The notes beneath the pieces were generated by a model. It was not told the DNA's origin, searched no databases, and saw only the letters and a program-made list of their open reading frames with translations. A stretch of 64,000 nucleotides of DNA from Phenylobacterium koreense (GTDB lineage: Bacteria; Pseudomonadota; Alphaproteobacteria; Caulobacterales; Caulobacteraceae). Made by a program: the position numbers and the translations under genes. This document shows, in pieces, positions 61,972 through 64,000 of the stretch (within the stretch, counting starts at the first letter, position 1; every line of letters starts with the position of its first letter). The stretch covers positions 1,550,001 through 1,614,000 of the forward strand of contig NZ_JBEPLU010000001.1 of NCBI RefSeq assembly GCF_040545335.1, written 5' to 3'.

Positions 61972-63564
61972 CTAGTGCCGGAACACCCGCACGCCGGTGA
62001 AGACCATGGCGATGCCGCGCTCGTCGGCTGCCTCGATCACCTTGTCGTCGCCGATCGAGCCGCCAGGCTGGATCACCGCGGTGCAGCCGGCGTCGGCCGC
62101 CTGCAGCAGGCCGTCAGGGAACGGGAAGAAGGCTTCGGAGGCGCAGGCCGAACCCTTCAGGTCGAGCCCGAAGTCAGCCGCGCGCAGGGCCGCGATCCGG
62201 GCGGAGTCCTTGCGGTTCATCTGGCCGGCGCCGACGCCCAGGGTCTGGCCGCCTCGGGCGTAGACGATCGCGTTCGACTTCACGTGCTTGGCGATGGTGA
62301 AGGCGAACAGCATGTCGCGCACTTCCTCGTCGGTCGGCGGCCGCTTGGTCACCACCTTGAGGTCCGCCGGCGTCAGGCGCGCGGTGTCGCGGCTCTGCAC
62401 CAGGAAACCGCCCGCCACCGAGCGGAAGGTGTCGCCCGGCGCATAAGGATCGGGCAGGCCGCCGGTGGTCAGCAGGCGCACGTTCTTCTTCTTGCGGAAC
62501 AGGGCCACCGCCTCTTCGTCGGCGTCAGGGGCGATCACCACCTCGGTGAAGATCTCCAGAACCTTGGCCGCGGTGGCCGCGTCCAGCCCGGTGTTCAAGG
62601 CGACGATGCCGCCGAAGGCGCTGGTCGGGTCGCAGGCCAGGGCCCGCTCATAGGCCTCCAGCAGCGAGCCGCCGGTCGCCAGGCCGCAGGGGTTGGCGTG
62701 CTTGATGATGGCGCAGGCCGGGGCCACGGCCGGGTCGAACTCGGCGATCAGCTCATAGGCCGCGTCGGTGTCGGCGACGTTATTGTAGCTGAGCTCCTTG
62801 CCCTGGAGCTGCTTGGCGGTGGCCACGCCAGTCCGCGGGTTGGCGAAACGGTAGAATGAGGCCTTCTGGTGCGGGTTCTCGCCATAGCGCATGGTCTGGA
62901 CCAACTCGCCGGCGAAGGCGCGGCGGCGCGGCGCCTCCTCGCCCAGTTGGGCCGCAAACCAGGACGAGATGGCCGCGTCATAGGCGGCGGTGCGGGCATA
63001 GGCGCGGGCCGCCAGCGTCTTGCGGAGGGCCAGGGTCGTGCCGGCGCCTTCCTTGAGTTGCGCCAGAACCTCTTCCAGGTCGGCCAGCTCGGTGCAGATG
63101 GCGACGTAGCCGTGGTTCTTGGCCGCCGAACGCACCATGGCCGGTCCGCCGATGTCGATATTCTCGACGCAGTCCTCGAACGATCCGCCCTTCGCCACAG
63201 TCGCCTCGAACGGATAGAGGTTCACATAGACGATATCGATCGCGCCGATGCCGTGGTCGGCCATGGCCTTGGCGTGCTCGGCCGCGTCACGAACACCCAG
63301 CAAGCCGCCGTGCACGATCGGGTGTAGGGTCTTCACCCGCCCATCCATCATCTCGGGGAAGCCAGTCAGGTCGGAGACGTCCTTGACGGGCAGGCCGGCG
63401 GCCTCGATCGCCGCGCGCGTGCCGCCGGTGGACACCAGCTCGACGCCGGCCTCGGCCAGCGTCTTGGCCGCCTCGATCAGGCCGGTCTTGTCGGACACCG
63501 AGATCAGGGCGCGCTTGGGCGCGACGCGATCGGGAGCAGGCGGGAAGTTCGGGGCGGCGGGCAC
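61972..63564 (-). CDS. purH: Bifunctional AICAR transformylase / IMP cyclohydrolase
   Basis: 530 residues, GTG start after AAGGAGA. N-terminal IMP cyclohydrolase with [40 protein letters not shown] and [19 protein letters not shown]-terminal transformylase with [45 protein letters not shown] and the final DEAD-box-like [14 protein letters not shown]. Catalyses the last two steps of IMP synthesis. Confidence 0.96.
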   Translation of the reverse strand: MPAAPNFPPAPDRVAPKRALISVSDKTGLIEAAKTLAEAGVELVSTGGTRAAIEAAGLPVKDVSDLTGFPEMMDGRVKTLHPIVHGGLLGVRDAAEHAKAMADHGIGAIDIVYVNLYPFEATVAKGGSFEDCVENIDIGGPAMVRSAAKNHGYVAICTELADLEEVLAQLKEGAGTTLALRKTLAARAYARTAAYDAAISSWFAAQLGEEAPRRRAFAGELVQTMRYGENPHQKASFYRFANPRTGVATAKQLQGKELSYNNVADTDAAYELIAEFDPAVAPACAIIKHANPCGLATGGSLLEAYERALACDPTSAFGGIVALNTGLDAATAAKVLEIFTEVVIAPDADEEAVALFRKKKNVRLLTTGGLPDPYAPGDTFRSVAGGFLVQSRDTARLTPADLKVVTKRPPTDEEVRDMLFAFTIAKHVKSNAIVYARGGQTLGVGAGQMNRKDSARIAALRAADFGLDLKGSACASEAFFPFPDGLLQAADAGCTAVIQPGGSIGDDKVIEAADERGIAMVFTGVRVFRH

Positions 63565-63731
63565 GGCAGTCTCCTTGAGCGTTTCAAAAGGAAATTGCCC
63601 AGGCGAGCGGCATGATGAGGCCCCGCGCTCCCCGGTGGTCGCCCACCTTGATTTCGCCAGTCACGCGGAACGGCGCGGACTTAGGCCCGTAACGCCGCGC
63701 GGTCAATGCGGCTCAAGTGTCGTCACGGCCG

Positions 63732-64000
63732 CTATCCCTTCCCCGGCGCGGCGCTGGTCAGCTTCCAACGCACCCTGGCCCCGCTCTCGGCCCTCGCCTG
63801 GCCGCGCAGCACCACCTGCTGCGCCCGGCGGGCCTTGCCATCCTGGAAATAGACGCTGGTCTCGATGTCGGCCGATTGGGCGTCGTTGCGCAGCCACCAG
63901 CCGTGGTCGTCCTCGGCGGCCCGCAGCAGCACGCTCTTGCCGTCGCGCGCCAGGCTGGCGCTGACGTCCGGGTGCACCTGGAAGCGGATCTTGAAGGGGA
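63732..64000 (-). CDS. Heparinase II/III-like protein, C-terminal end (partial)
   Basis: The frame enters from beyond the right edge and ends at the stop at 63732; about 89 residues are visible. IRFQVHPDVSASLARDGKSV and GWWLRNDAQSADIETSVYFQ look like the beta-sandwich end of the heparinase II/III family (F-H-L-H-P-D-V ... L..W). A gene of this family precedes purH in Caulobacterales by my recollection. The catalytic part lies outside the window. Confidence 0.65.
   Translation of the reverse strand, partial: PFKIRFQVHPDVSASLARDGKSVLLRAAEDDHGWWLRNDAQSADIETSVYFQDGKARRAQQVVLRGQARAESGARVRWKLTSAAPGKG

Noticed and set aside
1..64000. CRISPR arrays or rRNA genes
   Set aside because: No regularly spaced direct repeats and no rRNA-like stretches were seen on either strand.

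Overview
The window is high-GC alphaproteobacterial DNA, most likely Caulobacteraceae (Phenylobacterium/Caulobacter type). That is inferred from the dnaA-rpsT-enoyl-CoA hydratase-traB-mutM / ubiE-ubiB neighbourhood, the large NAD-dependent glutamate dehydrogenase, the hemC-hemD-mitofilin-hemY operon and receptors ending in aromatic CheR/CheB-docking pentapeptides. No rRNA or CRISPR array is present; two tRNAs are (Ala-CGC, Thr-CGT).

Layout. 1-5.1 kb: the end of a TPR/2OG-Fe(II) oxygenase-like gene, a YdeI-like protein, then a sulfane-sulfur module (BigR/SqrR-type repressor, rhodanese, TauE/SafE exporter, divergent ETHE1-like dioxygenase) and a cupin. 5.2-13.2 kb: tRNA-Ala, YggT/DUF167, a receptor-CheW-receptor chemotaxis operon, a sirtuin and a PPIase-like lipoprotein. 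13.3-20.3 kb: tRNA-Thr, the heme operon hemC-hemD-mitofilin-hemY, and divergent tsaD-gpsA-yciI-Rieske. 20.3-27 kb: creatininase-family protein, DUF2975/XRE pair, then the run rdgB-hemW-rsmI-yraN-sirB1-gshB.

27.04-36.2 kb is the most unusual part. A comM gene that would encode a 507-residue protein is split by a 7,642-bp transposon (27959-35600). It has perfect 25-bp terminal inverted repeats beginning GGCC and an 8-bp target duplication (GAGTTCTC). It encodes an IS1595-family transposase and about 17 small passenger genes: two homologous coiled-coil/winged-helix-like proteins placed as mirror images at the two ends, a DUF6471 protein, an SNase-like protein, two XRE regulators, three small membrane proteins and several orphans. 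Three operator-like regions are visible, including a pair of 32-bp palindromes 53 bp apart between the transposase and the DUF6471 gene. Removing the element plus one duplication copy restores comM in frame.

36.3-43.4 kb: universal stress protein, small membrane protein, a LuxR-type regulator with a second gene nested out of frame, an XRE regulator, a hybrid histidine kinase, an AmpG-like permease and an L,D-transpeptidase. 43.4-51.3 kb: dnaA, rpsT, SGNH hydrolase, enoyl-CoA hydratase, TraB-like protein, mutM, ubiE, ubiB. 51.3-64 kb: rlmN, DUF350 protein, trypsin-like protease, HerA-like ATPase, AI-2E family permease, giant glutamate dehydrogenase, a nested palindromic repeat, purH, and the C-terminal end of a heparinase-like gene.
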